NCBI GenBank assembly: GCA_020638065.1 | Contig: JACKJG010000009.1 | Coordinates: 102,848-166,847 of the forward strand | Length of the DNA stretch: 64,000 bases | Source: Hyphomicrobiaceae bacterium | Lineage (GTDB): Bacteria > Pseudomonadota > Alphaproteobacteria > Rhizobiales > Devosiaceae | Reading direction: 5' to 3' | In this document: one piece after another, positions 17,452-26,487 of the stretch | Position numbering within the stretch: position 1 is the first letter of the stretch | Layout: the number at the start of each line of letters is the position of its first letter | Position numbers and translations under genes: made by a program | Notes under the pieces: generated by a model | Told to the model about the DNA's origin: nothing | The model's input: the letters and a program-made list of their open reading frames with translations, nothing else | Databases searched by the model: none

Positions 17452-18615
17452 TTACTCGCTCATGACCGGCTTGGCGGCGTCGGAAGCCAATAACACAAGG
17501 TTGTCGGCATGCACCAGTTCGGTGCGGCTCGAGGGGCCGAGCAGATCAGCGATCTCGCCCGACTTGTGCCCCTTTGCCAGTTGCGCTTCTTCGCCGGACA
17601 TGGAGGCCAGGCCGCGCGCGAGTTCGACATTGTCGGGGCCGAATATGCCGAGCGTGTCGCCGCGATTGAAATGGCCGGAAATGGCGGTGACGCCAATGGG
17701 AAGCAGCGATTTGCCCGATTTGAGGGCGCGGGCCGCTCCAGCGTCGATATGGATCTGGCCGGAAATGTCGAGCGTGCCGAGAATCCAGCGCTTGCGGGCA
17801 GCGGCACCTGACTGGCGGGCGGGAAAATAGGTATGGCGCGCGCCCTTGGTCACCGCTCGGATGGGGTGGAAGGCCGCGCCCTTGGCGATGATCATGGCGG
17901 TGCCGGAGCCGGTGGCGATGCGGGCAGCGTCGATCTTGGTGGCCATGCCGCCGCGTGAAAGGTGGCTTGCCGCCCCGCCGGCCATGGCTTCGATTTCGGG
18001 ACTTATCGTTTCGACCAGCGGAATATGGGTTGCGTCGGCGCTGCTGCCGGGCGGGGCGGTATAAAGCCCGTCGACGTCGGAGAAAAGCAGCAGCATGTCG
18101 GCATTGGCCATCGCGGCCATGCGGGCCGAGAGCCGGTCATTGTCGCCGTAACGGATTTCGGCGGTCGCAACCGTATCGTTTTCATTGATGATGGGCACGG
18201 CGCCGAGGGCGAGCAGGGTCGAGAGCGTGGCGCGGGCGTTGAGGAACTGACGGCGTTCTTCGGTGATGTTGGGTGTGACGAGAATCTGGCCGGTTATCAC
18301 ACCGTGTTCGGCCAGCGCGTCGCGCCAGGCCTGGCTGAGGGCGATCTGGCCGACACTGGCCGCGGCCTGGGCCTGGTCGAGGGTCAGGGGCTTTTTGGCC
18401 GAGGTCAGATTGAGAATGGCGCGCCCGAGCGCCACGGCACCGGACGAGACGACGATGACATCGCAACCTTCCTGCTTGAGCGCGGCGATGTCGGCGCAAA
18501 GGCTTTTCAGCCAGTCATGGCGCAACTGGCCGCTGGCGGCATCGACCAGAAGGGACGACCCGATCTTGATGGTCAGGCGTTTGACGCCGGCAAGTGGATT
18601 GGCGGGCCGGACCAT
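17452..18615 (-). CDS. proB: Glutamate 5-kinase with PUA domain
   Basis: A 387-residue kinase that phosphorylates glutamate for proline synthesis. The amino-acid-kinase domain has KRLTIKIGSSLLVD, VVSSGAVALGR and the NENDTV substrate motif. The C-terminal PUA domain (about residues 285-370) begins RKRWILGTLDISGQIHIDAGAARALKSGKSLLPIGV. Feedback inhibition by proline is usual in the family. I use ATG 18615, one base after the obgE stop; the open frame continues upstream inside obgE without family sequence. Confidence 0.95.
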   Translation of the reverse strand: MVRPANPLAGVKRLTIKIGSSLLVDAASGQLRHDWLKSLCADIAALKQEGCDVIVVSSGAVALGRAILNLTSAKKPLTLDQAQAAASVGQIALSQAWRDALAEHGVITGQILVTPNITEERRQFLNARATLSTLLALGAVPIINENDTVATAEIRYGDNDRLSARMAAMANADMLLLFSDVDGLYTAPPGSSADATHIPLVETISPEIEAMAGGAASHLSRGGMATKIDAARIATGSGTAMIIAKGAAFHPIRAVTKGARHTYFPARQSGAAARKRWILGTLDISGQIHIDAGAARALKSGKSLLPIGVTAISGHFNRGDTLGIFGPDNVELARGLASMSGEEAQLAKGHKSGEIADLLGPSSRTELVHADNLVLLASDAAKPVMSE

Positions 18616-18616
18616 T

Positions 18617-19660
18617 TCAGGGTGCCCAGGGCCCGGTTTCGGCGGGGAGCTTTTCCTCGGCATCCGCCACGCGGGTTTCGTCGAGAATGCGGCCGACCGC
18701 GAACAGCACCTTGTCGATGTTCTTGCCGCTGGCGGTGGACGCGGCAAACAAGCTGCCGACGACATGGGGTCTCAGTTCCTCGAACTTTTCGGCCACGGCC
18801 TCATCGGTCAGGGCGTCGATCTTGTTGAGGACCGCGATTTCAGTCTTGTCTTCAAGCCGATGGCCATAGGCCGACAATTCGTCGCGAATGGTCTCGTAGG
18901 CACCGACCACGTCTTCGCTGGTGCCGTCGATGAGATGGACCAGGACGTTGCAGCGTTCGACATGACCGAGAAAGCGGTCGCCAAGCCCGTGACCTTCGCT
19001 TGCGCCTTCGATCAGACCGGGAATATCTGCCAGAACGAATTCACGGTCGCCGGCGCGGACCACGCCGAGATTGGGGTGAAGTGTGGTGAAGGGATAGTCG
19101 GCGATCTTGGGCTTGGCCGCGGACACGGCACTGAGAAAGGTCGACTTGCCGGCATTGGGCAGGCCAACCAGCCCGGCATCGGCGATGAGTTTAAGGCGCA
19201 GCCAGATCCACTTTTCCTCGCCTTCAAGGCCGGGATTGGCGCGGCGGGGGGCCTGGTTGCGGGCAGTCTTGAAATGGGCATTGCCGAAGCCGCCATTGCC
19301 ACCGGGGAGGAGTTTGACCTTCTGTCCGACCTCGGTGAAGTCGGCGATCAGGGTTTCGTTGTCGTCTTCGAATATCTGGGTGCCAACAGGCACCCGCAGG
19401 GTTGCGTCCGCGCCCTTGGCGCCGGAGCGGTCGCGGCCCATGCCATGTACGCCGGTCTTGGCCTTGAAGTGTTGCTGATAGCGATAATCGACGAGCGTAT
19501 TCAGACCGTCGACACATTCGGCCCAGACGTCACCGCCCCGTCCGCCATCGCCGCCGTCAGGTCCACCGAACTCGATATACTTTTCGCGGCGGAAGGACAC
19601 CGCACCCGCCCCGCCATTGCCGGAGCGGATGAAGACCTTGGCCTGATCCAGAAACTTCAT
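18617..19660 (-). CDS. obgE: GTPase Obg/CgtA
   Basis: A 347-residue ribosome-assembly and stress GTPase. The Gly-rich Obg fold comes first (MKFLDQAKVFIRSGNGGAGAVSFRREKYIEFGGPDGGDGGRGGD). The G domain follows with GLPNAGKST (P-loop), DIPGLIEGASEGHGLG (switch II) and NKID. Length and domain order are typical. It overlaps the GNAT gene by 4 bp and is adjacent to proB, the usual alphaproteobacterial arrangement. Confidence 0.97.
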   Translation of the reverse strand: MKFLDQAKVFIRSGNGGAGAVSFRREKYIEFGGPDGGDGGRGGDVWAECVDGLNTLVDYRYQQHFKAKTGVHGMGRDRSGAKGADATLRVPVGTQIFEDDNETLIADFTEVGQKVKLLPGGNGGFGNAHFKTARNQAPRRANPGLEGEEKWIWLRLKLIADAGLVGLPNAGKSTFLSAVSAAKPKIADYPFTTLHPNLGVVRAGDREFVLADIPGLIEGASEGHGLGDRFLGHVERCNVLVHLIDGTSEDVVGAYETIRDELSAYGHRLEDKTEIAVLNKIDALTDEAVAEKFEELRPHVVGSLFAASTASGKNIDKVLFAVGRILDETRVADAEEKLPAETGPWAP

Positions 19661-20229
19661 GCGATGCTCGCTTCAAAGTCCTCTCTTGAGAGCTCGGTAT
19701 CGATATGCTCGATCTCCCGGTCCCGGGCCACGCAGAAAATCTGCGAACGGCCGGTTTCGACAAAGCCGAGTTTGAACTGAATGGCAAGAGAGGCCATGTT
19801 GAAATGGAAAACGCCCGAATAGAGGATATCGGCGTCGGTATTGTCGAAGAACCACTTGATCGCAGCGATGACTGCCTCGGTCATGTAGCCCTGACCCCAA
19901 TAAGGTTCGCCCAGCCAATAGCCGATATCCGGCCCGAAGCGGCCTTCATGAAACCCCACATTGCCGATCAGCCCATCCTGAGGGGTGGTGATGGCGAAGC
20001 CGAATTCGCGCGGATTGAGCGTCCGGGTTTTTTCGGGCAGCCATTCGCGCGTGTCGTCCACCGTAAAGGGTAGCGGCACGCGCGCGAGGTTCCCCGCAAC
20101 AGCGAAGTTGTTGAGCAATTGCGCATAGCGTTCCGCATCGGCCAGTTCGGGACGGCGCAGCACAAGGCGCGGCGTTTCGATGGTCCATGGAAGCCCGCTG
20201 GGGCCGAAATCACGTTCCAGTGCGCTCAT
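19657..20229 (-). CDS. GNAT family N-acetyltransferase (RimJ/RimL type)
   Basis: A 190-residue acetyltransferase of the RimJ-like group: ETPRLVLRRPELADAERYAQLLNN at the start and GYWLGEPYWGQGYMTEAVIAAIKWFF, which carries the acetyl-CoA pyrophosphate loop (Q/R-x-x-G-x-G/A analogue). Its substrate, a protein N-terminus or small amine, is unknown. It overlaps obgE by 4 bp and the next upstream GNAT gene by 20 bp; the two proteins look like products of a tandem duplication. Confidence 0.88.
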   Translation of the reverse strand: MSALERDFGPSGLPWTIETPRLVLRRPELADAERYAQLLNNFAVAGNLARVPLPFTVDDTREWLPEKTRTLNPREFGFAITTPQDGLIGNVGFHEGRFGPDIGYWLGEPYWGQGYMTEAVIAAIKWFFDNTDADILYSGVFHFNMASLAIQFKLGFVETGRSQIFCVARDREIEHIDTELSREDFEASIA

Positions 20230-20788
20230 ATTGGCCTCCTCCTTGCCAGTCGAAGCGGCGAATCAATCTGCCCTCGTGCGGGCCGCAATCATCTACCGTT
20301 TCGGATATCAGTCTGAATCCGGCCTTTTCAAGGACCCGGCAGGATGCCGAATTGTCCGCAAGCGCGCGCGCCATGAGCGGCGCATCCGGTGCCACGTCAA
20401 ACAATGCAGAAATCAGCGCCGCCGCCGCTTCGCTGGCATAGCCCTTACCCCAATAGGGCTCGCCCAGCCAGTAGCCGATTTCGATACTATCACGGCCGTC
20501 CAGTTCGAAAAAATGAAAACCAATAACGCCGACCAGCGCTTCGTCACGGGTTATGGCATAGGCGTGCTCGGTTTCGGAACGGCTCAACGTGTGAATGAAC
20601 TCGAACGCATGCTCCATCGTATAGGGGTGGGGCAGGCGCGCCAGCATCCTGTGGACGTCGTAATTGTTGGCCAGACGCTGCAGGCTGGCCGCGTCGCGAT
20701 CGTCCGGGCGGCGCAGCACGAGACGCGCGGTTGCGACTTGATCGGGCAGGTCGCGGCGAATCTGCTGGCTCGGAATTGTCGGTGTCAT
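20210..20788 (-). CDS. GNAT family N-acetyltransferase, paralogue of the next gene
   Basis: A 192-residue relative of the adjacent acetyltransferase with the same IGYWLGEPYWGKGYASEAAAALISALF motif and the ATARLVLRRPDDRDAASLQRLANN opening. It is the first gene after the rpmA terminator and leads the GNAT-GNAT-obgE-proB-proA-nadD string. Substrate unknown. The 20-bp overlap with the downstream gene suggests coupled translation. Confidence 0.88.
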   Translation of the reverse strand: MTPTIPSQQIRRDLPDQVATARLVLRRPDDRDAASLQRLANNYDVHRMLARLPHPYTMEHAFEFIHTLSRSETEHAYAITRDEALVGVIGFHFFELDGRDSIEIGYWLGEPYWGKGYASEAAAALISALFDVAPDAPLMARALADNSASCRVLEKAGFRLISETVDDCGPHEGRLIRRFDWQGGGQYERTGT

Positions 20789-20811
20789 CGGTCACAGTCC
20801 ATTCAAAGGCA

Positions 20812-20837
20812 AAGGGGAGCCGGATCGGGCTCCCCTT
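20812..20837 (-). terminator. Terminator downstream of rplU-rpmA
   Basis: A 10-bp perfect GC-rich stem (AAGGGGAGCC with GGCTCCCCTT) with a 6-nt loop lies 75 bp beyond the rpmA stop on the minus strand, before the GNAT gene. A short T-containing tract follows. It probably ends the ribosomal-protein transcript. Confidence 0.6.
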
Positions 20838-20911
20838 GCTGAACTTTTGTGACGTTGTGATCACTTCAGTGCCGGGGAGTGGGATCCGGCAGAAGTGATT
20901 GTCTTCTGCCG

Positions 20912-21178
20912 TTATTCGGCGGCTTTCATCGGGTTTACGGATACGAAGGTTCGGCCACCGGACTTGGTGGAGAAGCTGACTTCGCCCGCTTCAAGCGCAT
21001 AAATCGTATGGTCCTTGCCCATACCGACATTATCGCCCGGGTGCCACTTGGTGCCGCGCTGACGAATGATGATGTTGCCCGGAATGACGGCTTCGCCACC
21101 GAACTTCTTCACGCCAAGACGGCGGCCTGCCGTATCACGACCGTTGCGGGACGAACCGCCTGCTTTCTTGTGTGCCAT
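20912..21178 (-). CDS. rpmA: 50S ribosomal protein L27
   Basis: An 88-residue L27: MAHKKAGGSSRNGRDTAGRRLGVKKFGGE is the flexible N-terminal arm that reaches the peptidyl-transferase centre, followed by the beta-barrel (GNIIIRQRGTKWHPGDNVGMGKDHTIYALEAG). Length and sequence are standard. It lies 28 bp after rplU in the same transcript. Confidence 0.97.
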   Translation of the reverse strand: MAHKKAGGSSRNGRDTAGRRLGVKKFGGEAVIPGNIIIRQRGTKWHPGDNVGMGKDHTIYALEAGEVSFSTKSGGRTFVSVNPMKAAE

Positions 21179-21206
21179 GAAAGTGCTCCTTGCTGGTCCC
21201 TATATA

Positions 21207-21860
21207 CTACTTGTTCGCGGATTTTGCACGCGGGGGTTTGCCGGCGAGCAAATCCTTGGCCTGCTGGATCCAGTCTTCGCGCTCGATGCGGCCCTTGAAG
21301 TTGAGTTCGGCATCGACGCGTTCGGTTTCGGCGGCATCGAATTCTGCAACCTGCTTGAGGCTGGTAATGCCGAGCGCGTTGAGCTTCTTCTCCAGCGCGG
21401 GGCCGACGCCCGAAATCAGCTTGAGATCGTCAATCACGCCTTCGGTTGCGGTGGCAGAAGCGGCCTTGGCGGGTGCGGCAGCGGGTTTCGGAGCCTCTTC
21501 AGCTTCGGCCTTTTTCGGCGCGGCCTTCTTGGCTGCAGGCTTCTTGCCGCCGGTCAGGATGTCGGTGATCTTGACCACGGATAAGTGATGACGATGGCCG
21601 ATGGTGCGGCGCGAATTCTGGCGGCGGCGCTTCTTGAAGACCTTGATCGTGTCGCCACGGGTCTGTTCGACCAGTTCGCCGACCACGGTTGCGCCGTCGA
21701 CCAGCGGGGTGCCAATGGTCACGTCGGCGCCGGCACCGACCATGAGAACATGATCGAAGGTGACGGTTTCGCCGGCTTCGGCGTCGAGTTTTTCGATTTT
21801 CAGAACGTCGTCGGCAGCAACCTTGTATTGCTTGCCGCCGGTCTTGATGACTGCGAACAT
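21207..21860 (-). CDS. rplU: 50S ribosomal protein L21 with C-terminal HhH-type extension
   Basis: A 217-residue protein: residues 1-103 are a normal L21 (MFAVIKTGGKQYKVAADDVLKIEKL and KKRRRQNSRRTIGHRHHLSVVKI). A Lys/Ala/Pro-rich linker (about 104-140) then leads to an extra domain of about 65 residues (DDLKLISGVGPALEKKLNALGITSLKQVAEFD, ending KDLLAG). The extra part has the G-V-G-P-x-L-E-x-x-L helix-hairpin-helix pattern seen in several alphaproteobacterial L21 and NuoE proteins. Its role is unknown; nucleic-acid contact is a guess from the fold. It leads the rplU-rpmA operon. Confidence 0.93.
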   Translation of the reverse strand: MFAVIKTGGKQYKVAADDVLKIEKLDAEAGETVTFDHVLMVGAGADVTIGTPLVDGATVVGELVEQTRGDTIKVFKKRRRQNSRRTIGHRHHLSVVKITDILTGGKKPAAKKAAPKKAEAEEAPKPAAAPAKAASATATEGVIDDLKLISGVGPALEKKLNALGITSLKQVAEFDAAETERVDAELNFKGRIEREDWIQQAKDLLAGKPPRAKSANK

Positions 21861-22253
21861 CTTCTTTCACCGGCCTTTGGCCGATGCCCTTATTGTCGCG
21901 TCCTGTGGCGCCGCCCCTGACGCCGTCGTATTGACGGGGAGGCAGACTTGAAACGAACCTTCAAACGAGGTTCCAAAAAAGCCGCAGACAGCTGTTGCGA
22001 AATCAAAAGGCACGCCAACCCGGGTCAGCGTGCGCAATCGGCGGGCTTATGCGGGCAAATCGCCTAAGAGTCAAGCCAGAGGTCAAGTTCCGAAGGGTTC
22101 ACCCATACCAATCATAAAGCCGGACGTCGATTTCCTTGCCGCCTGCGTCGACCGGCGTTTGAGACATTTCAGTGGCCGCACCAAAAGTCTGAATGACAGG
22201 CAAATTTCTCAAACTAAGATGGAAGTGCCTATTTCAAGACTTTGGAAATTTTC
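21861..22253. other. Intergenic stretch with no complete gene
   Basis: This 393-bp gap holds the rplU leader and promoter on the minus strand and a 55-bp copy of the 3' end of the metallo-hydrolase gene (22099-22153). Short open frames here lack ribosome sites and family sequence. I see no RNA gene. Confidence 0.5.
22099..22153 (-). repeat. Duplicated 3' end of the metallo-hydrolase gene (remnant)
   Basis: On the minus strand this block encodes VDAGGKEIDVRLYDWYG-stop, the same C-terminus as the hydrolase gene at 23324. It differs at two of 55 positions. Upstream similarity fades quickly (a few residues still align), so it is a gene fragment left by duplication. Confidence 0.85.
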
Positions 22254-23168
22254 ATGACAAGCATTGTTTTGACATTTTTAAACAGCTGGCTTTGGCCTGT
22301 CGCCGTTCTTCTATGCCTCGTATTTTTGCTCAGGACGCTCAGGCCGAATTTTGCGGTCGGAGCGGCGGTCAGCATCTTGGCCATCGCTTTGTGTGTGGGT
22401 GCGTCCTCCTTCGTCAGGACAAATCTTCTTCATCTTCTGGACATCACGACCGGCGGAATTTCTTCGCAACTAATCGGCCTCAACAAATCCACAAGCTATG
22501 CCGATGTCAGGTTCAAGTTCATTTTGGAACTTGAGGTTGACGGAGCACCCAGGAAATTTGAGAGCGTCCACGAGCTGAAGGTCCGGAAATCCGGGTCGGA
22601 CGGGATTGGCGGTGTGCCGCGCGCTTACGATGACTATTTCGGAGAGGCCATTTACGCCGATTTGGGACCCAGCCGCCCGGGCCTGCTTATGTTGCTCTCG
22701 ACGGAAGTGGTTACAGGTGGACATGGCTCGGGTCCGGGCGAAGACCGATTTGAAAACCTTATGCCCGAAGCGTGTGGAATCGCGCACCGCTTTGACACGA
22801 TCGATGATTACATCTTGGCACTGAACAGTCTGACGGGAACCTGCTCTGTTCCCGCAATTATGCTGCCTGTCGTACTTTCTGTTCCCAATGCCGCCGACCC
22901 ATTCTCATACCAGCTCGCAGATTTCAGAAACCTAGGGGCAGCGTTTGGGAATAATGTTGTCTTTCGCTCCCTTGAAATCGAATTCACAGACGAGCCTGTG
23001 ACGACGGGCCTGGATAAGTCGTTACCTTGGCTTCAAAGTAAAGATATTCAGCGCGAGTTCTATATTCCGAAACTCGTGAACAGGCAGTCTGTTAGCAATA
23101 GATATAGTTTGGTCGAAAGTTCATTTTTGAAAGGTCATAATTATGAGTCTTGGTCAGGATTTGATTGA
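22254..23168 (+). CDS. Membrane-anchored protein of unknown function
   Basis: A 304-residue protein starting at ATG 22254 (a TTG four codons earlier is also open). Two N-terminal hydrophobic helices (TFLNSWLWPVAVLLCLVFLL and FAVGAAVSILAIALCVGAS) are followed by a soluble domain of about 250 residues, probably beta-rich, facing the periplasm. I do not recognise the family. GC is clearly lower than in neighbouring core genes. It is bracketed by the duplicated metallo-hydrolase ends, which suggests it arrived by insertion. Confidence 0.6.
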   Translation: MTSIVLTFLNSWLWPVAVLLCLVFLLRTLRPNFAVGAAVSILAIALCVGASSFVRTNLLHLLDITTGGISSQLIGLNKSTSYADVRFKFILELEVDGAPRKFESVHELKVRKSGSDGIGGVPRAYDDYFGEAIYADLGPSRPGLLMLLSTEVVTGGHGSGPGEDRFENLMPEACGIAHRFDTIDDYILALNSLTGTCSVPAIMLPVVLSVPNAADPFSYQLADFRNLGAAFGNNVVFRSLEIEFTDEPVTTGLDKSLPWLQSKDIQREFYIPKLVNRQSVSNRYSLVESSFLKGHNYESWSGFD

Positions 23169-23323
23169 TTATTCGGTCTATTCACATGACGTATGGGATC
23201 AAGTTCTTTGGAGGCAATTGACGGGTGACATCGGCTTGCGGCTGCTTTCTTCATTGCCTTATCATTGGATCGGCGGCACAGAATTCTGGCCAAGCTAATC
23301 ACGATGGGCTCCGAACGCCGTCC

Positions 23324-23378
23324 TCACCCATACCAATCATAAAGCCGGACGTCGATTTCCTTGCCGCCCGCATCGACC
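23324..23378 (-). repeat. 3' end of metallo-hydrolase gene (intact copy of the repeat)
   Basis: The last 55 bp of the metallo-hydrolase gene, repeated in the same orientation at 22099-22153 with two mismatches. Confidence 0.85.
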
Positions 23379-24118
23379 ATGGATTTGAAGGCCTCAAGGT
23401 CCGAGCCGCGGTAATGGTAGGGGTAGATGACCTTCGGCGCGAAGGCGAGCACGCCGGAGGCGGCCTGTTCGATATCCATCGTATAGGGCAGGTTCATCGG
23501 GACGAAAGCGAGATCGACCCCGGTCAGCGCGCGCATTTCGGGCGTGTCCTCGGTGTCGCCGGCAATGTAGACCCTGGTGCCATCAAGCTCGAGAACATAA
23601 CCATTGTCGCGGCCCTGAGGGTGATATTGCAGTCGGTCGGCGCTCGTATTGTAGGCGGGGATGGCATTGATGCGCATGTCTCCGAACAGGAGCATGTTGT
23701 TGTTGGCGATGGCCGTGGCGCGGGATTGCAGATCGGAGGGCAGTTTGGCAAAGACACCGGGATTGACCACCAGGGGGGTGTCGCTGTCCGTGATGGCGCG
23801 CAAGGTGTCCGTGTTGAAATGGTCGCCATGCTCATGGGTGATCAGCACCAGATCGGGTGCCGGCAGATCGGCATAGAGAGAGGGATCGCCCACCGGATCT
23901 GAATAAAGGGTCAGGCCCGGCGCGACGAGGGCGAGGCTCGCATGATTGACCGGCATGATGTCGATCTTGCCGGAGCTGGACGGGATAGAATTGTTCATTT
24001 CGGTATGTGATGCGGCCATGGCGGCAGATGATAGGCCCGGAACCGCTGCCGCGGCAACAAGGGCCGTGCCGGCCTGAATGACTCGGCGGCGGGTCAGTCC
24101 TGGTGTGTTTCGGTGCAT
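23324..24118 (-). CDS. MBL-fold metallo-hydrolase, Tat-type signal
   Basis: A 264-residue exported metallo-beta-lactamase-fold protein of the UlaG-like (beta-lactamase superfamily 3) group. The N-terminus has TRRRVIQAG followed by a hydrophobic stretch, a Tat-like signal. The catalytic motif LITHEHGDHFN gives the HxHxDH zinc ligands, and YIAGDTEDTPEM and YPYHYRG hold the later Asp and His. GAGGGAACC precedes ATG 24118; longer starts upstream are rejected because they lack a signal peptide. The substrate is unknown. It is the last core-like gene before the tRNA. Confidence 0.87.
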   Translation of the reverse strand: MHRNTPGLTRRRVIQAGTALVAAAAVPGLSSAAMAASHTEMNNSIPSSSGKIDIMPVNHASLALVAPGLTLYSDPVGDPSLYADLPAPDLVLITHEHGDHFNTDTLRAITDSDTPLVVNPGVFAKLPSDLQSRATAIANNNMLLFGDMRINAIPAYNTSADRLQYHPQGRDNGYVLELDGTRVYIAGDTEDTPEMRALTGVDLAFVPMNLPYTMDIEQAASGVLAFAPKVIYPYHYRGSDLEAFKSMVDAGGKEIDVRLYDWYG

Positions 24119-24332
24119 GTTGTGGTTCCCTCGCGATGCTGCATAGTCTGTTGCGCGTGTGGATGACAGTTTTGGTGCGGACTTCCGGTCGCGTCCATCC
24201 TGCGCGCGAGAATGTGAATGCCGGTTTGCCGGGGTCAAATTGCGGTCAAATTGAGTATTGCGACGGGCAGGGGCCTATGGCATAAGCCGCACCGCCTGCC
24301 GGGCCTAGACCACCCGGCAAGAGGGCTTTCGC

Positions 24333-24423
<91 letters not shown>

Positions 24424-24674
24424 CAAGTCCTTCAAATTCGCAGTCTTTCAGCGAGGTAGGTGCCTGGACGCTAAGCTACTGATATTGCGAGGGCTCTGTT
24501 CGCGATTGCCGGTCCCAGTTGTATAGAGACGAGCCGAATGCAATCAGTCAGCACCAGAAACACCCCGCGGCTTTTTCTCCATATGCTACCGGACAACTCG
24601 CGGCTGGGGGCGAATTCAGAACCGAGCGGGCGATCAAGACAAGTACGATACCACGATATTTTTGGGCGCAGTCG

Positions 24675-25325
24675 CTATTCGTTGGTCTGATTTACGGCGC
24701 CAGCCTGACCTGCCCATATCTGCCGCCGCAATCTGAAGGCGGGGAGACTGGTGCATCGGCCCGCCCGTTCAATACCGATAAGCGCGACGACGGCATCACA
24801 CCGTTCTTCATCAATTCTCATCCTGCCTTCGCTAAGCGCCATATAGACTGCGTCGATGTATGCGCCATCTGGCAAGCCTGTTTGAACTGCCGGATGCACC
24901 AAGAGATCCAATGTCCAGGCTGGAGACTTTCCATTCATCACAGCTTTAGCCCGCGCCCTTCCCTTGCGCTCATCGATCACGGGCATAAAGCCTTGCGTCG
25001 CAGCAACTGCGATCGTAGCTGCTTCCCCATCATCCAGCGAACCAGGCGCAGCAATAAGCGTCTCGAAAATGCGATATGCCCCATCATCCAGAGACGCTAC
25101 CTGGATGATGCCTAGCGAGATAAGGTTCTGGACGAAGTCGTTCTCACCGTTGGTGCGGCTGGTTTCGTGATCCAGCTCGGTGACGACCACATCTGGTACG
25201 ACAATCTCGTTGGGAATCGAGCGAAGGACCTGCTCGCCGAACGAACAAGCGTGCAGGTTGATCAGCACGCTGGTGTCAGGGACTATGGGGGTCAGCGTTT
25301 CAGAGAGGGAGCTTGAACAGGTCAT
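24675..25325 (-). CDS. PIN-domain nuclease
   Basis: A 216-residue protein with a PIN-like RNase fold: PIVPDTSVLINLH (first catalytic Asp, D17), VVPDVVVTELDHE (Glu of strand 2 region) and ASLDDGEAATIAVAAT plus MPVIDERKGRARA (later acidic residues). The last gene of a four-gene operon: it starts inside the preceding XRE/ImmA gene (26-bp overlap). ATG 25325 has GGAG about 11 bases upstream; a start six codons earlier is possible. I infer that it is the effector, cutting RNA when released by the upstream sensor. No classic antitoxin is adjacent. Confidence 0.8.
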   Translation of the reverse strand: MTCSSSLSETLTPIVPDTSVLINLHACSFGEQVLRSIPNEIVVPDVVVTELDHETSRTNGENDFVQNLISLGIIQVASLDDGAYRIFETLIAAPGSLDDGEAATIAVAATQGFMPVIDERKGRARAKAVMNGKSPAWTLDLLVHPAVQTGLPDGAYIDAVYMALSEGRMRIDEERCDAVVALIGIERAGRCTSLPAFRLRRQIWAGQAGAVNQTNE

Positions 25326-26487
25326 CCGTTTCGCTCTCCTCAAGCTCCATCTGATCGAGCAGGGCGCGCAACTCGAGCCGACTGACCATCAGCAGCTCAG
25401 CTAACTGCCCTTCGGACATAAGATCGCGTTTCCATGCAGTGTATGCCATCAGGCTCATCGGATGCGACACGGGCCGGTCTGCGTCATCCTTTGCGGGATC
25501 GGGCTTGCTGGCAGCCTCGCCCAGAACTTCGCGGACCTGTTCATGCGTTATGCCGCCATGCGCCTTAAGCTTTTCCCAAGCGCCGCGCTTGACTAGCCCA
25601 AGCTCTTCCAGTCTGCGGACGCAAGCTTCGCGCGAAATACGAAAATGGTTCGCCTGCACGATGATGGGCCTTCGGGTGATCTCAGCCCCAGCAGTGAGTT
25701 GCCTCCAAGCCAGCTCAAAACTCTTGCGCGGAGTCAGAAATGCGCGCCCGAAAGCATGCGCATATCGTTCCTCACGCGACTGGAATTTCTCATTCTCTTC
25801 GAGAACTTCGGGCGCCTGTCGAGTGCCGACAAAATGCCCAAGCTCATGGGCGGCCGATTGAATGCGCCGCTCGAGCGGGAAGTTCGCATTCAACAGGATG
25901 CACGCACCTAAAGTCGGGTCATACGTGAACAGCGCATCGACTTTTGAACCCTTCGACAGCCGCCGCTGGTAGAGCCGGATGCCGAGATCTAGCTGCATTA
26001 GAGAGAAAATATCGGCGATCGGCCCTGCGCCCAATCCGAGCCAATCCCGCAGCTCCTGTGCGTGGCGCTCAGCGAGCTCAAATACGTCGCCGCTATTGAT
26101 GCCTCTTTCATGCGGGTAATTTCTTGGTCGATCGATCCCGAGAATGTTCTCCAACTCGACTTCTGCGCGAACGAGGTCGTTCAGCAGTTTGACTGCTTCG
26201 TCAGCGTGATCGTCCTCGGTCTCACGAAGTCGGCGAAAGCGCGGTAATAAATCAGTGTGAACCGCCTCTCTGCGCAGCAGCGCATTGACTGACACTCCGT
26301 AATGGCTCGCCAATACCTGCAGCTCTTGAATACGTATCCGTCGGTTCCCTTTTTCAATCGAAACGAGGGTAGGGCGAGACATACCGATTACCTTTGCTGC
26401 CTCATCCTGACGAATCTTTGCGCTCTCGCGAGCGAGGCGAAGGCGGCGACCGATCTCTTGTGCGGTTAGCTCGTTCAGATCAGCCAT
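25300..26487 (-). CDS. XRE-HTH fused to ImmA/IrrE metallopeptidase
   Basis: A 395-residue protein. Residues about 10-70 form an XRE helix-turn-helix (IGRRLRLARESAKIRQDEAAKVIGMSRPTLVSIEKGNRRI). A central ImmA/IrrE (DUF955) domain has the zinc motif HELGH (about 214-218) and downstream Glu in REERYAHAFGRAFL. The C-terminal part is helical. Such proteins bind their own promoter and cleave a repressor or themselves on a stress signal. It overlaps the QueC-like gene by 8 bp and the PIN gene by 26 bp. It is the likely sensor and regulator of this operon. Confidence 0.9.
   Translation of the reverse strand: MADLNELTAQEIGRRLRLARESAKIRQDEAAKVIGMSRPTLVSIEKGNRRIRIQELQVLASHYGVSVNALLRREAVHTDLLPRFRRLRETEDDHADEAVKLLNDLVRAEVELENILGIDRPRNYPHERGINSGDVFELAERHAQELRDWLGLGAGPIADIFSLMQLDLGIRLYQRRLSKGSKVDALFTYDPTLGACILLNANFPLERRIQSAAHELGHFVGTRQAPEVLEENEKFQSREERYAHAFGRAFLTPRKSFELAWRQLTAGAEITRRPIIVQANHFRISREACVRRLEELGLVKRGAWEKLKAHGGITHEQVREVLGEAASKPDPAKDDADRPVSHPMSLMAYTAWKRDLMSEGQLAELLMVSRLELRALLDQMELEESETDDLFKLPL

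Noticed and set aside
18263..19780. A 505-codon plus-strand frame
   Set aside because: It is antisense to proB, obgE and a GNAT gene; no family signal.
24519..25115. A plus-strand frame of 198 codons after the tRNA
   Set aside because: It mostly opposes the PIN gene and has no ribosome site or recognisable motif.
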